A DNA stretch of 64,000 bases, taken from contig NZ_CP017014.1 of the NCBI RefSeq assembly GCF_001767395.1, positions 2,612,501 to 2,676,500 of the forward strand, read 5' to 3'. This stretch comes from Rhodococcus sp. WMMA185 (lineage in GTDB: Bacteria; Actinomycetota; Actinomycetes; Mycobacteriales; Mycobacteriaceae). This document shows positions 35,001-41,680 of the stretch, in pieces (position 1 is the stretch's first letter; the number at the start of each line of letters is the position of its first letter). A program made the position numbers and the translations under genes. Under the pieces are notes generated by a model. The model saw only the letters and a list, made by a program, of their open reading frames with translations. It was not told where the DNA came from and searched no databases.

Positions 35001-35389
35001 CCCGCGATCACCCGGGCAGACAGCGCCCACCGATCAGGCTCCGCGGCGCCTATCGGCACCGTCGACACCAGCACCCCGCCTCCCGCTTCTGCCATCTCCC
35101 GGACGGCCGTGCACGGAATTGCGATGTCGAGATCGGTCGGCGTGTACGACACCAACGGCGCCGTGACATCCGTAGTCGAACCGTTCTGAGGCCATGAGAC
35201 CCTGGCCTCGGTCTGCTGCACCGGCAGGAACGGGAGCGCTATGGCTGCAAGAATTCCCACCACCGCGCTGACGACCGCGCCCAGACGTGCCCGAGCGACA
35301 TGAGTCCCTATTCGGTGGGATTCGCCCCCGGCTCGATCACTATCAGGCGTTGGCATCGGCTGCTGCGCCGACGTTCTGATGTCCGTCAC
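32096..35389 (-). CDS. Arabinosyltransferase of the EmbA/EmbB/EmbC family
   Basis: This 1097-residue membrane protein belongs to the mycobacterial-type arabinosyltransferases (GT53) that extend the arabinan of arabinogalactan or lipoarabinomannan from decaprenyl-phospho-arabinose. It has an N-terminal helix (VVSAVVGILAAIALPFLPV), a beta-rich periplasmic domain, the GT-C Asp-Asp motif ANTADDGYQLG (about 290-291), multiple helices to about 690, and a large C-terminal carbohydrate-binding region with GTTPVLGSFGEG and RPLAVVTGLWQDHYGGGPLGW. The GTG start at 35389 has no strong ribosome site. There is only one emb gene here, with no aftA or second paralogue alongside. The subtype cannot be fixed by eye. 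Confidence 0.93.
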   Translation of the reverse strand: MTDIRTSAQQPMPTPDSDRAGGESHRIGTHVARARLGAVVSAVVGILAAIALPFLPVQQTEARVSWPQNGSTTDVTAPLVSYTPTDLDIAIPCTAVREMAEAGGGVLVSTVPIGAAEPDRWALSARVIAGDGVEERLEVVARNTILLSTPVGSLSGTDCALSISSTPTQTVAAVTGSGGGDMEQVFDGDLRPQVVGVFSDLDGRAPDGLQVDATLDTRFTTSPTAVKLAAMVLAVLATTLALWSLHRLDATDGRRSRRLLPSSWWSFTRVDAVVVGVLGLWHIIGANTADDGYQLGMARAAGQSGYMANYFRWFGVPEAPFGTPFYDVLAWMTQLSTASVWVRVPALLAAILSWWLLSREVAPRLGVAARRTSLPLWTGALVFLAFWLPFNNGLRPEPVVATGVLLTWCSLERAIATRRLLPAAVAIVIAAFTVTAGPSGIICFAALISGARPIARIIADRARSVGRVALLLPLLSAGLVVLVAVFADQTFAAVREMQRVHAIGPNVAWFDEYMRYQWLFQDSTDGSLARRFAVFTMVLCLLTVIVALLRRGRIPGASLGPTRRIVGVTIGAMVLMMFAPTKWTHHFGIYAGLAAAVAIAASVAVAPAVLRSRRNRALFAAAVMSVLAISFAGRNGWWYVSSYGVPWFDKPPSIAGHGFAVALLAVAVLLLGLAAWFHIHPHASTRTDKPSRLWSVPPLTIAAAVMVAFEVLSLAKGAVSQYPAYSVARSNIDALTGAPCGLAHDVLLETDPNASMLQPLSGDIGAALSAGGVVGFTPNGVAQDLTPDTEEVASGTANTVDRTNADQDTSGGTAGTGGGFGGEGINGSTVALPFGLDPGTTPVLGSFGEGEIATVTTDWYQLPEPDSAGSRGDIVSISAAGRIRSVNPDGIEIYGQSLLLEYGASNTDGTVTALGSAVPIDIGPTPSWRNMRVPLDQLPPEADVVRIVATDNDGRPEQWLAFTAPRVPQTQTLQEVLGHDTPVLLDWAVGLNFPCQHQMLHANGVSEVPEYRISPDRPLAVVTGLWQDHYGGGPLGWTQLLLGARTIPSYLANDWDRDWGSIEQFVPINREAEPAQINTSTVTRSGLWTPGPINMAS

Positions 35390-35499
35390 GGCAGGAGAGC
35401 ATATCTGTATCCAGACCGATCTCCCCCAGTCCCGGTACCGCGACTAGCGATACCTCACAATCCCCGCCGACCGTCAAGAAATTCTGCTATTGGTACGGT

Positions 35500-35516
35500 T
35501 CACCGGATTCCGGTGA
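35500..35516 (-). terminator. Short hairpin after the TerD-like gene
   Basis: TCACCGG and CCGGTGA (7-base arms) flank ATT, lying about 50 bases past the stop of the TerD-like gene and upstream of the arabinosyltransferase. It could terminate the ter operon; the stem is short, so this is weak evidence. Confidence 0.35.
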
Positions 35517-35567
35517 CCACATCTACTCCAGGCACACGCACCGAGTCGATATCGGTGCACCACGTCT

Positions 35568-36452
35568 TCAGTGCAGAGGAGTGCGGTCGTCCACCCAGGT
35601 GATGCGATCGAACCCGTACGCTCGGCATGCCTGCTGAACTGAACCGTCGATCGGGCACATTTCGGCACGCAGTACGAACTCGCCATGAACGTTGTACAGC
35701 GACATCACAACACCGATATTCCCCGCAGGCATCCGATCCAGTGGAATCTCGATCCGCGCGTTCGCAAAGGTCGTCACGACCAGTGTGCCACTCCACGGAA
35801 CCTCGTTGCCGGCATCCGAATACCCGTAGATGACGAGCCGGTCCACATCTCGGCACTGCCTCAGATCGATGGTGAACTTCCCACGACCGTCGTTGATTCC
35901 GGATATCGCGGGAGCGTTGGAGTTCGGTGGTGCGGCAATCCTGCCCGAGGTAGGCGCAAGAGTCGACGAAACACCGCCCCTGAGCGTGTAGGCGCATCCG
36001 AACCGCAAATCACCCACGGCATCTGTGCATGCCGCCTCGACTGTGAGCATGCCCACACCGCTTTGCAACCGGGTCAGGGTGACGGTCGGAGCATCCGGGG
36101 TCAGGATGGTTCGGTCTGCAGAGTTGGCCCGCCGGGTGGGGCGGATCGAGGACGGAGCGTCGTCGACAACGGCAGAGGTGGCGACACTGTCGGTGGATAG
36201 GTCAAGTGCTGTATCCCCGGGGGTCGAAAGGTCGAGCAGATTGCCCGAGTCTGCGGACGGCGGGGCCGTCGATTGGACACCGGCCGTCGATTGGACATCG
36301 GACGGCGGGGCCATCGGATGGGTGCCGGTTGGCGAACTGTCGTCGACGGACTGTGGAAGGACTACGGATGGTTCAACCTTCGGCCGGGTACGTCGCCTGA
36401 GAAATACCAGATCGGGACGACCGGGCGCGCTGGTCGGGTCGGCGAAGCTCAT
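35568..36452 (-). CDS. Divergent TerD-like protein with Ser/Pro-rich N terminus
   Basis: This 294-residue protein has a disordered N-terminal half (residues 1-115, rich in Ser, Pro, Thr and Asp, with the repeat VQSTAGVQSTAPP). The C-terminal half resembles the TerD beta-sandwich: LRFGCAYTLRGG, GKFTIDLRQCRDVDRLVIYGYSD and RIEIPLDRMPAGNIGVVMSLYNVHGEFVLRAEM follow the strand order of TerD proteins, but the calcium-binding acidic loop is missing. It is the last gene of the ter island, ten bases after the upstream terD. Its role may be structural or in partner binding; this is inferred. Confidence 0.65.
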   Translation of the reverse strand: MSFADPTSAPGRPDLVFLRRRTRPKVEPSVVLPQSVDDSSPTGTHPMAPPSDVQSTAGVQSTAPPSADSGNLLDLSTPGDTALDLSTDSVATSAVVDDAPSSIRPTRRANSADRTILTPDAPTVTLTRLQSGVGMLTVEAACTDAVGDLRFGCAYTLRGGVSSTLAPTSGRIAAPPNSNAPAISGINDGRGKFTIDLRQCRDVDRLVIYGYSDAGNEVPWSGTLVVTTFANARIEIPLDRMPAGNIGVVMSLYNVHGEFVLRAEMCPIDGSVQQACRAYGFDRITWVDDRTPLH

Positions 36453-36462
36453 ACGCTGCCCC

Positions 36463-37029
36463 TCACAGCGGGATTCCGTAGTCTTGCGCGATACCTAGGA
36501 TTCCGTTGTCGTAGCCCTGGCCGATGACCTTGAACTTCCAACCGTTCTTGTATCGATATACCTCGCCCAGCGCCATTGCCGTTTCGTTGGAGAGCAGTGG
36601 AGCGAAGTCTTCCGAGCGCACGAGTTCGGCGTTTCCTGCGAGGTTGAGAACTCGCAACTCACACTTGCGGAGTTGACCGAGCGCGCGACGCCGGGCCGAG
36701 CCCTCGTTGAGGTAGAGCACGACGACGAGTCGTGCCACGGCATCAGGTACTGCTGACAGGTCGATTTCTACCTGCTCCTGATCGCCCCCGAGGGCTTGCT
36801 CGAGTTGCACAGCAGACAGCTCCGGGGAGCTGAGTTGATTGAAGAAGACGAAGTGATCTCCGGACAGCGCCTTTCCGTCCGCGCCGCACAGAATCGTGGC
36901 CATCACGAGATTGTCGTGAAGGGGCGACTCCCCTCCCGCATCCCAGCTGACGCCCAGAACCAAACCTGTCAGATCTGGGATCTCTCTGGTGAGTTCAACA
37001 TTCGCTCCCCTACGCATGACGCTGGTCAT
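36463..37029 (-). CDS. TerD family protein with altered calcium site
   Basis: This 188-residue TerD-fold protein has the start RRGANVELTREIPDLTGLVLGVSWD and the C-terminal signature NETAMALGEVYRYKNGWKFKVIGQGY typical of the family. Where standard TerD has DFDLDAS and HTGDNxTGEGxGDDES, this one reads LHDNLVMATI and QLEQALGGDQEQ, so most of the calcium-binding acidic residues are gone. Its start overlaps the end of the 165-residue gene (ATGA). It probably forms part of the ter complex without binding calcium in the usual way. Confidence 0.88.
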   Translation of the reverse strand: MTSVMRRGANVELTREIPDLTGLVLGVSWDAGGESPLHDNLVMATILCGADGKALSGDHFVFFNQLSSPELSAVQLEQALGGDQEQVEIDLSAVPDAVARLVVVLYLNEGSARRRALGQLRKCELRVLNLAGNAELVRSEDFAPLLSNETAMALGEVYRYKNGWKFKVIGQGYDNGILGIAQDYGIPL

Positions 37030-37523
37030 AAATCAAGGTCCGATCTGGTGAACTTTGTACGGAGGAAGTTTCCCTGCGTCGTCAGAGCATCGACGTCGTG
37101 AGATCTGGTTGCGGCAAGGATGTCGGTGGCTGCTCCCCACAGGGACTCGACCTGCTCGAGCAGGAGTTGCCGAGGGGTGCGCCCGGACCGCCCGACGGTG
37201 TCCACCGTCTGATCGTCGAGCGCCAGGTAACTGCGCAGCGTCGTAGGCAGGTAATCCGTCGTCATTGCTCTGACCGAAATGGTGGCGTGAATATCCAAAG
37301 GACGGGCTTCGGAGGTAGCGATGATCTCCCGAAGTGTGTCGGTGACACAACGTGCCGCGACAACCGCCTCGTTCGGGAGCCGTCCAGCATTCAGGTTGAT
37401 GAACGAGACGAGTTCGTGCAGGTCCCGAAACAATGCTTCGGGACTGTCCTCATCTTCCACGAGTGCACCGGGTGGCGGTGCACCACCCGGCTCACCCTGA
37501 CTCCTCCGAAACCACGACAACAT
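37026..37523 (-). CDS. Unrecognised 165-residue protein of the ter island
   Basis: No family is recognised. The protein starts MLSWFRRSQGEPGG, has a short acidic linker and then a helical domain of about 135 residues (EALFRDLHELVSFINLNAG, AARCVTDTLREIIATSEA, MTTDYLPTTLRSYLALDDQTV, LLLEQVESLWGAATDILAA). It lacks a signal peptide or membrane helix. It lies two bases after telA and overlaps the next terD by four bases, so it is tightly coupled to both. In Firmicutes, TelA is often next to XpaC-type proteins; a similar partner role is possible but not shown. The longer frame to 38165 is antisense shadow of telA and was not used. Confidence 0.75.
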   Translation of the reverse strand: MLSWFRRSQGEPGGAPPPGALVEDEDSPEALFRDLHELVSFINLNAGRLPNEAVVAARCVTDTLREIIATSEARPLDIHATISVRAMTTDYLPTTLRSYLALDDQTVDTVGRSGRTPRQLLLEQVESLWGAATDILAATRSHDVDALTTQGNFLRTKFTRSDLDL

Positions 37524-37525
37524 CG

Positions 37526-38767
37526 TCAGTTGCCGATCTGTCCTGCCGTGTCCGCCGTTCCACGCTGCATCCGCTCGAGGTAAGGCTTCGCGCGCTCGAT
37601 CTGACCTTCGAGCGCAGTCACTGTCTCGGCCATGGAATCGACAGCCTGGGCACGGAACGTATCGACCGCATCCATCGTCTGGAAGACGTTGTCGAACGCT
37701 GCCTGAAGCTTCTGGACGTCGACCATGCTGCTGGCTGCCTGCTGGTTGATCTCTGCGCCCTGCATCCGCAGCTGGTTCGAGGTCGACTCGATCAGATTGG
37801 ACGTCGTGGTATTGAGTGCGCTGATCTGATCGAGCACCAGCTTCTGCCGAGACAACGCCTGGGCGACGATGATCGCAGTACGAAGCGCGGTGATCGTGGT
37901 CGTCTGTGCACGATCCACACCCTTGATCAGCTCGAGGTTGTTGCGCCGCACGAGGTCCAAGGCCATGTAGCCCTGCACGTTGACCGTCATCTGCGTCATG
38001 AGGTCTTGACGACGCTGGCGGATCGCGAACAATGCGTCGGAACGCAACGTGTTCGCATTCTCGGTGCTTCCGGATGCCTCGAGCTCGGCAACCTTCTGTT
38101 CGACCGCGCTCTCGAGGGCCTCGGCGAGCTTGTTGTACTCGGTCAGTTTGGCCATCATGTTCCACATGTTGGCCTTCTCTGTCTCGATGCTGGCATTGTC
38201 TTTGCGTAGCTCGTCCTGACCGGAGTCCAGGGCCTTGATAATCGAGTTCAGGTGCGCCTGCGAGGACTGATAGCGGGCGAAGTACCGATCTATCTTGTTG
38301 CCGCCGGGAAGGAACTTGAGAAGCTTCTTTGCGCCACTGAGCTCTGCGCGCCCCGGATCGAGCTCGGTGACGGTGTTACGCAGATCGAGCAGAGTGTTGC
38401 TGACTCGGGTCTGGGCATCGTCACCTTGACGCCCCTTCGCTGCCCGCACGCCCGCGGCGGGGCGTTCGAGAATGCGATTCGCCACACCTGCGGAGGCGCG
38501 CATCTCGTTGTTGCCCATCGTGGTGATCGAGTCGATCTTGTTGGCGAAGTCCGGAGATCGCATGTCCATGGCGACGAGCTCATTGGCGAATGCGGTTGCC
38601 TTGGTCCGCAACTCACCCTGCTTGCCGTCGTCGAGCGCAATCGCGCCTGCGGCCTCCTCCTGCTTGACGACCACAACGGGGGCAGGAGGGGTCAACACGA
38701 GCGCGTTGCCGGCCGACGCAGCCGGAGCTGCGGGCGCCGAAGTGGAACCGAGGTCGAGGTCGGACAT
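37526..38767 (-). CDS. telA: Toxic anion resistance protein, TelA family
   Basis: This 413-residue cytosolic, mainly helical protein matches TelA/KlaA: N-terminal Ala/Pro-rich linker, ATAFANELVAMDMRSPDFANKIDSITTMGNNEMRASAGVANRIL, then long coiled-coil-like segments (QSSQAHLNSIIKALDSGQDELRKDNASIETEKANMW) and the conserved RRQDLMTQMTVNVQGYMALDLVRRNN. Family members accompany tellurite resistance and phage or stress response loci; the biochemical action is unsettled. It leads the downstream set telA-165aa-terD-terD-like. Three related 10-base elements lie upstream. Confidence 0.9.
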   Translation of the reverse strand: MSDLDLGSTSAPAAPAASAGNALVLTPPAPVVVVKQEEAAGAIALDDGKQGELRTKATAFANELVAMDMRSPDFANKIDSITTMGNNEMRASAGVANRILERPAAGVRAAKGRQGDDAQTRVSNTLLDLRNTVTELDPGRAELSGAKKLLKFLPGGNKIDRYFARYQSSQAHLNSIIKALDSGQDELRKDNASIETEKANMWNMMAKLTEYNKLAEALESAVEQKVAELEASGSTENANTLRSDALFAIRQRRQDLMTQMTVNVQGYMALDLVRRNNLELIKGVDRAQTTTITALRTAIIVAQALSRQKLVLDQISALNTTTSNLIESTSNQLRMQGAEINQQAASSMVDVQKLQAAFDNVFQTMDAVDTFRAQAVDSMAETVTALEGQIERAKPYLERMQRGTADTAGQIGN

Positions 38768-38788
38768 TGATTGACTCCTTGCAGGTGA

Positions 38789-38865
38789 GTTTCTGTGATC
38801 GGTGTTTCTGCGATCTGGGGCGCGGAAGGGGCAGTCGGCGAGCAGGGCAGTCGATCACGCAGAAC
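38789..38865. promoter_or_regulatory. Three related iteron-like elements upstream of telA
   Basis: Two direct copies GTTTCTGTGATCG (38789-38801) and GTTTCTGCGATCT (38804-38816) are spaced 15 bases, and an inverted relative CGATCACGCAGAAC lies at 38852-38865. They occupy most of the 110-base gap between the terZ-like and telA genes and could be operators for an unknown regulator. Confidence 0.45.
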
Positions 38866-38877
38866 CGCCCACGGAGA

Positions 38878-39456
38878 CTACAAGAGAGCCACGATTGCCG
38901 GTAGCAGTTCTTTGAAGGTACGTCCGGTAGCGGGAGCACCGATCGCGGTCATCGACCAACTCTGGCCGTCCCGGGAAACCTTCGCCATGATCTGGGCGGT
39001 ATGGGGACCTGATCCGGTCAGCGTGTACCGCGCGATCTCCGTCTCCGTCGTCTCGTCGATCAATCTGCAGAAGGCATTTTCGACCTGCGAGAAGTTCTGG
39101 CCCGTAAAGGAATTGACAGTGAAGACGATCGTCGTGATCGAAGGATGCATGCGCTGCAAGTCAACCTTGATCGATTCGTCGTCTCCATCGCCGGCGCCGG
39201 TGAGGTTGTCGCCGGTATGCAGGACTGATTTGTCCTTGCTCTGAAGCTGCCGGAACCACACCTGATCCACCAAGTTGTCGGCGGCATCGAACAGCAACGC
39301 CGAGGCATCCAAGTCGATCGACTGGTTCTTCAAACCTCCGAAGAAGCCCCGCTTCTTCGCAGCGTCCCAACCGAGACCCATACGCACCTGGGTCAAGGAT
39401 GAACCGCTCGGTTTGGTCAGAGAAACTTGCTGGCCCTTGCTCAAGCTCACGCTCAC
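38878..39456 (-). CDS. TerD family protein, TerZ-like
   Basis: This 192-residue TerD-fold protein resembles TerZ: after MGLGWDAAKKRGFFGG comes an inserted loop, then [22 protein letters not shown] and [21 protein letters not shown], an intact calcium-binding signature. The C terminus is shorter and different from TerD (QIMAKVSRDGQSWSMTAIGA, ending in a hydrophobic tail). GTG at 39456 follows CTGAGGAG. It is between terD and telA on the same strand. It probably acts with them at the membrane in stress or metal responses. Confidence 0.9.
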   Translation of the reverse strand: MSVSLSKGQQVSLTKPSGSSLTQVRMGLGWDAAKKRGFFGGLKNQSIDLDASALLFDAADNLVDQVWFRQLQSKDKSVLHTGDNLTGAGDGDDESIKVDLQRMHPSITTIVFTVNSFTGQNFSQVENAFCRLIDETTETEIARYTLTGSGPHTAQIMAKVSRDGQSWSMTAIGAPATGRTFKELLPAIVALL

Positions 39457-39469
39457 GCGATCAATTCTC

Positions 39470-39505
39470 CTCAGTATTGTTTCGAGCCCTCAGTGTTGTT
39501 TGGAG
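39470..39505 (-). promoter_or_regulatory. Paired direct repeat upstream of the TerZ-like gene
   Basis: CTCAGTATTGTTTCGAG (39470-39486) and CTCAGTGTTGTTTGGAG (39489-39505) differ at two positions and are spaced 19 bases, about two helical turns. The proximal copy abuts the ribosome site of the TerZ-like gene. The arrangement suggests binding of a regulator on one DNA face. Confidence 0.4.
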
Positions 39506-39618
39506 TACGTGCGCTATCGATACCGGACGCCGCCGCGTGCGACCAATTCTGCGCTGGCAAGGAGGCGGAATCCCCACCCGCCTGCCCGCGAACGGCTCCC
39601 GGGTCAAGAAGGTGCTAC

Positions 39619-40197
39619 TCAAGCAACGTTGACGCCGAAGTCACGGGCAACTCCCGCCAGCCCGGTCTCGTACCCCTGACCGACGGCCCGGAATTTCCAG
39701 TCGCCCCCGTGGCGGTAGAGCTCGCCGAACAACATCGCCGTCTCGGTCGATGCGTCCTCCGTGAGGTCGAACCGCGCGATTTCGGCATTGCCAGCTTGGT
39801 TCACCACGCGGATGTAGGCGTTACTGACCTGCCCGAACGACTGGCTGCGTTCGCGGGCCTCATAGATCGAAACGGCAATGACAATTCTGGCGACATCGCC
39901 CGGCACGGACATCAGATCGACCTTGATCGACTCGTCGTCGCCTTCACCTTCACCAGTGAGGTTGTCCCCTGTGTGCTCGACTGTGCCGTCCGGGCTCACG
40001 AGATTGCCGTAGAAGACGAAGTGCTGATCGGACAGAACCTTCCCCGATTCATTCAGCAGCAACGCGCTTGCATCCAGATCGAAGTCCGACCCACTCGTGG
40101 TGCGCGCATCCCAACCGAGGCCGACCAGCACCGCCTTCAGACCCGGGGCTGCTTTGGTCAGAGAGACATTTCCTCCCTTGGCCAGGGTGACTCCCAT
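39619..40197 (-). CDS. terD: TerD family protein
   Basis: This 192-residue protein closely follows enterobacterial TerD along its length: [73 protein letters not shown] and the C-terminal [20 protein letters not shown] followed by [11 protein letters not shown]. Both calcium-binding acidic clusters are intact. ATG at 40197 follows CTGGAGGAAG. It is the first gene of the ter island on this strand and has its own upstream region, with a candidate promoter in the 40200-40260 region. Confidence 0.95.
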   Translation of the reverse strand: MGVTLAKGGNVSLTKAAPGLKAVLVGLGWDARTTSGSDFDLDASALLLNESGKVLSDQHFVFYGNLVSPDGTVEHTGDNLTGEGEGDDESIKVDLMSVPGDVARIVIAVSIYEARERSQSFGQVSNAYIRVVNQAGNAEIARFDLTEDASTETAMLFGELYRHGGDWKFRAVGQGYETGLAGVARDFGVNVA

Positions 40198-40741
40198 GCT
40201 CTTCCTCCAGTTCGTGGTTGCGCACTGTCGTGTCAGGATATTTCCGCGTTCGTTGCGTGTTGTGGAAGGAACAATAACTTGCCCGCCGATGGAAGGCAGC
40301 GGCTACGTCCTCGCCGCTCTCCGACATTGAGCCGGGACATCGAGCCGGGGATTTCCTCATGGGTCAGGCCGAGGACGTAATGTCCTCTCGTATGAGACAA
40401 GTCACTAACACAGCCGTGGCCGTACTCGCCGAAAGAGCTGTGGTAGTCGGCGGCAGCCGGAGCGGAGGCGTGTCAACTACTCAGCCCTGAAGGACTGAGC
40501 TTGCAGCTGTGACACCCGAGCTGTCGGGTGTCACGCCGCGCCAGGGACCGTTGACTGGGCCCGGTAGTTCTCAGCGGCTCGATACGCAATGTTGTGCGAG
40601 CTTCCACGCCCACAGCTGGGATGACTCGTGGCTCCATCGGGATTTCACCAGCAGAGCGCTCACGTCGTCCCGACACGGTCGGCACGACGCGGCGAAGCGC
40701 CGCCATTTGATTGTTTGCATGCCCAATCATAGAATTTCGGG
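40198..40741. other. Divergent region between terD and the metal importer, with a possible TnpB relic
   Basis: The first 60 bases carry the terD leader. Around 40392-40493, a plus-strand frame reads TNTAVAVLAERAVVVGGSRS and stops near a TACTCAGCCCTGAAGGACTG segment, which looks like the very end of an IS200/IS605 tnpB gene followed by its right-end hairpin. An 11-base perfect hairpin (GTGACACCCGA / TCGGGTGTCAC, 40509-40534, loop GCTG) follows. No transposase core remains. The last 35 bases form the importer promoter. Confidence 0.35.
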
Positions 40742-40742
40742 A
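40707..40742 (+). promoter_or_regulatory. Leaderless promoter of the metal importer with overlapping dyad
   Basis: A -35-like TTGATT (40707-40712) and a -10-like TAGAAT (40730-40735) are exactly 17 bases apart. The ATG at 40742 is six bases after the -10 and lacks a ribosome site, so the transcript is probably leaderless. The inverted repeat TGATTG (40708-40713), ten bases, CAATCA (40724-40729) overlaps the -35 and spacer and is well placed for repression by a metal-sensing regulator. Confidence 0.6.
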
Positions 40743-41680
40743 TGCCCAACTTTACTAGGCGAGGCCGGCGTCGGATCTCGATCGCCGCGCTGGTCACTGC
40801 CGTGGGACTGTCGCTTTCCGCGTGCTCGACGGGCAGTGCCGGAGGCGAGGCAGACAAGCCGGTCGTGCTGACCACGTTCACAGTCCTGGCCGACATCGCC
40901 GGCAACGTCGCCGGAGACCATCTCCAGGTCGAGTCGATTACGAAGGTGGGGGCGGAGATTCATGGCTACGAGCCGACACCCGGGGACATCAAGAAGGCGT
41001 CCGGAGCCGACCTGATCCTCGACAACGGCCTGAATCTCGAGGCGTGGTTCGCGCAGTTCGTCGACGGCCTCGATGTACCCCACGTCGTCGTCAGCGAGGG
41101 CATCGAGCCGGTCGGCATCACCGAGGACGCCTACGCAGGGCTACCGAATCCGCACGCGTGGATGTCCCCGCTCAACGTGCAGACCTATGTCGACAACATG
41201 GTGACAGCATTCAGCGACCTCGATCCGGCGAATTCGGCCGCCTACGAGGCGAACGGCGCCGCGTACAAGGCGCAGCTACAGCAGGTGCAGGACGACCTCG
41301 TCACCGAACTCGCTACGTTGCCGCCGAACGAGCGAGCACTGGTGACCTGCGAGGGTGCCTTCTCGTACCTGGCGCGCGACGCCGGGCTGACCGAGAAGTA
41401 CATCTGGGCGGTCAACGCCGAGCAGCAGGCCACACCGAAGCAGATCGCGTCAGCCATCGAGTTCGTTCGGGCACAGCAAATTCCGGCTGTCTTTTGTGAG
41501 TCGACAGTGTCGGACGCGCCGATGCAACAGGTCGTTTCGGCCACCGAAGCGGAGTTCGGCGGCACTCTCTACGTCGACTCGCTCTCGGAACCGGGCGGAC
41601 CCGTTCCGACGTACCTGGATCTGATCCGCCACGACGCCGACACCATCATTCGAGGGCTCAACGGAGGGGAACAGCAGTGA
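40742..41680 (+). CDS. Manganese/zinc ABC transporter substrate-binding lipoprotein
   Basis: This 312-residue lipoprotein (lipobox LSLSAC, Cys28) is a cluster A-I metal-binding protein. The ligand set can be read from conserved positions: His in EIHGYEPTPGD, His in NPHAWMSPL, Glu in VTCEGAFSYLARDAG and Asp in LYVDSLSEPGG. Glu at the third position is the PsaA/MntC arrangement, so manganese (possibly also iron or zinc) is preferred. There is no His-rich loop as in zinc ZnuA proteins. It is coupled to the ATPase gene by a GTGA overlap and starts at a leaderless promoter. Confidence 0.92.
   Translation: MPNFTRRGRRRISIAALVTAVGLSLSACSTGSAGGEADKPVVLTTFTVLADIAGNVAGDHLQVESITKVGAEIHGYEPTPGDIKKASGADLILDNGLNLEAWFAQFVDGLDVPHVVVSEGIEPVGITEDAYAGLPNPHAWMSPLNVQTYVDNMVTAFSDLDPANSAAYEANGAAYKAQLQQVQDDLVTELATLPPNERALVTCEGAFSYLARDAGLTEKYIWAVNAEQQATPKQIASAIEFVRAQQIPAVFCESTVSDAPMQQVVSATEAEFGGTLYVDSLSEPGGPVPTYLDLIRHDADTIIRGLNGGEQQ

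Noticed and set aside
37524-38165. N-terminal extension of the 165-residue ter gene to 379 residues
   Set aside because: The extension lies entirely within telA in another frame and has shadow composition.
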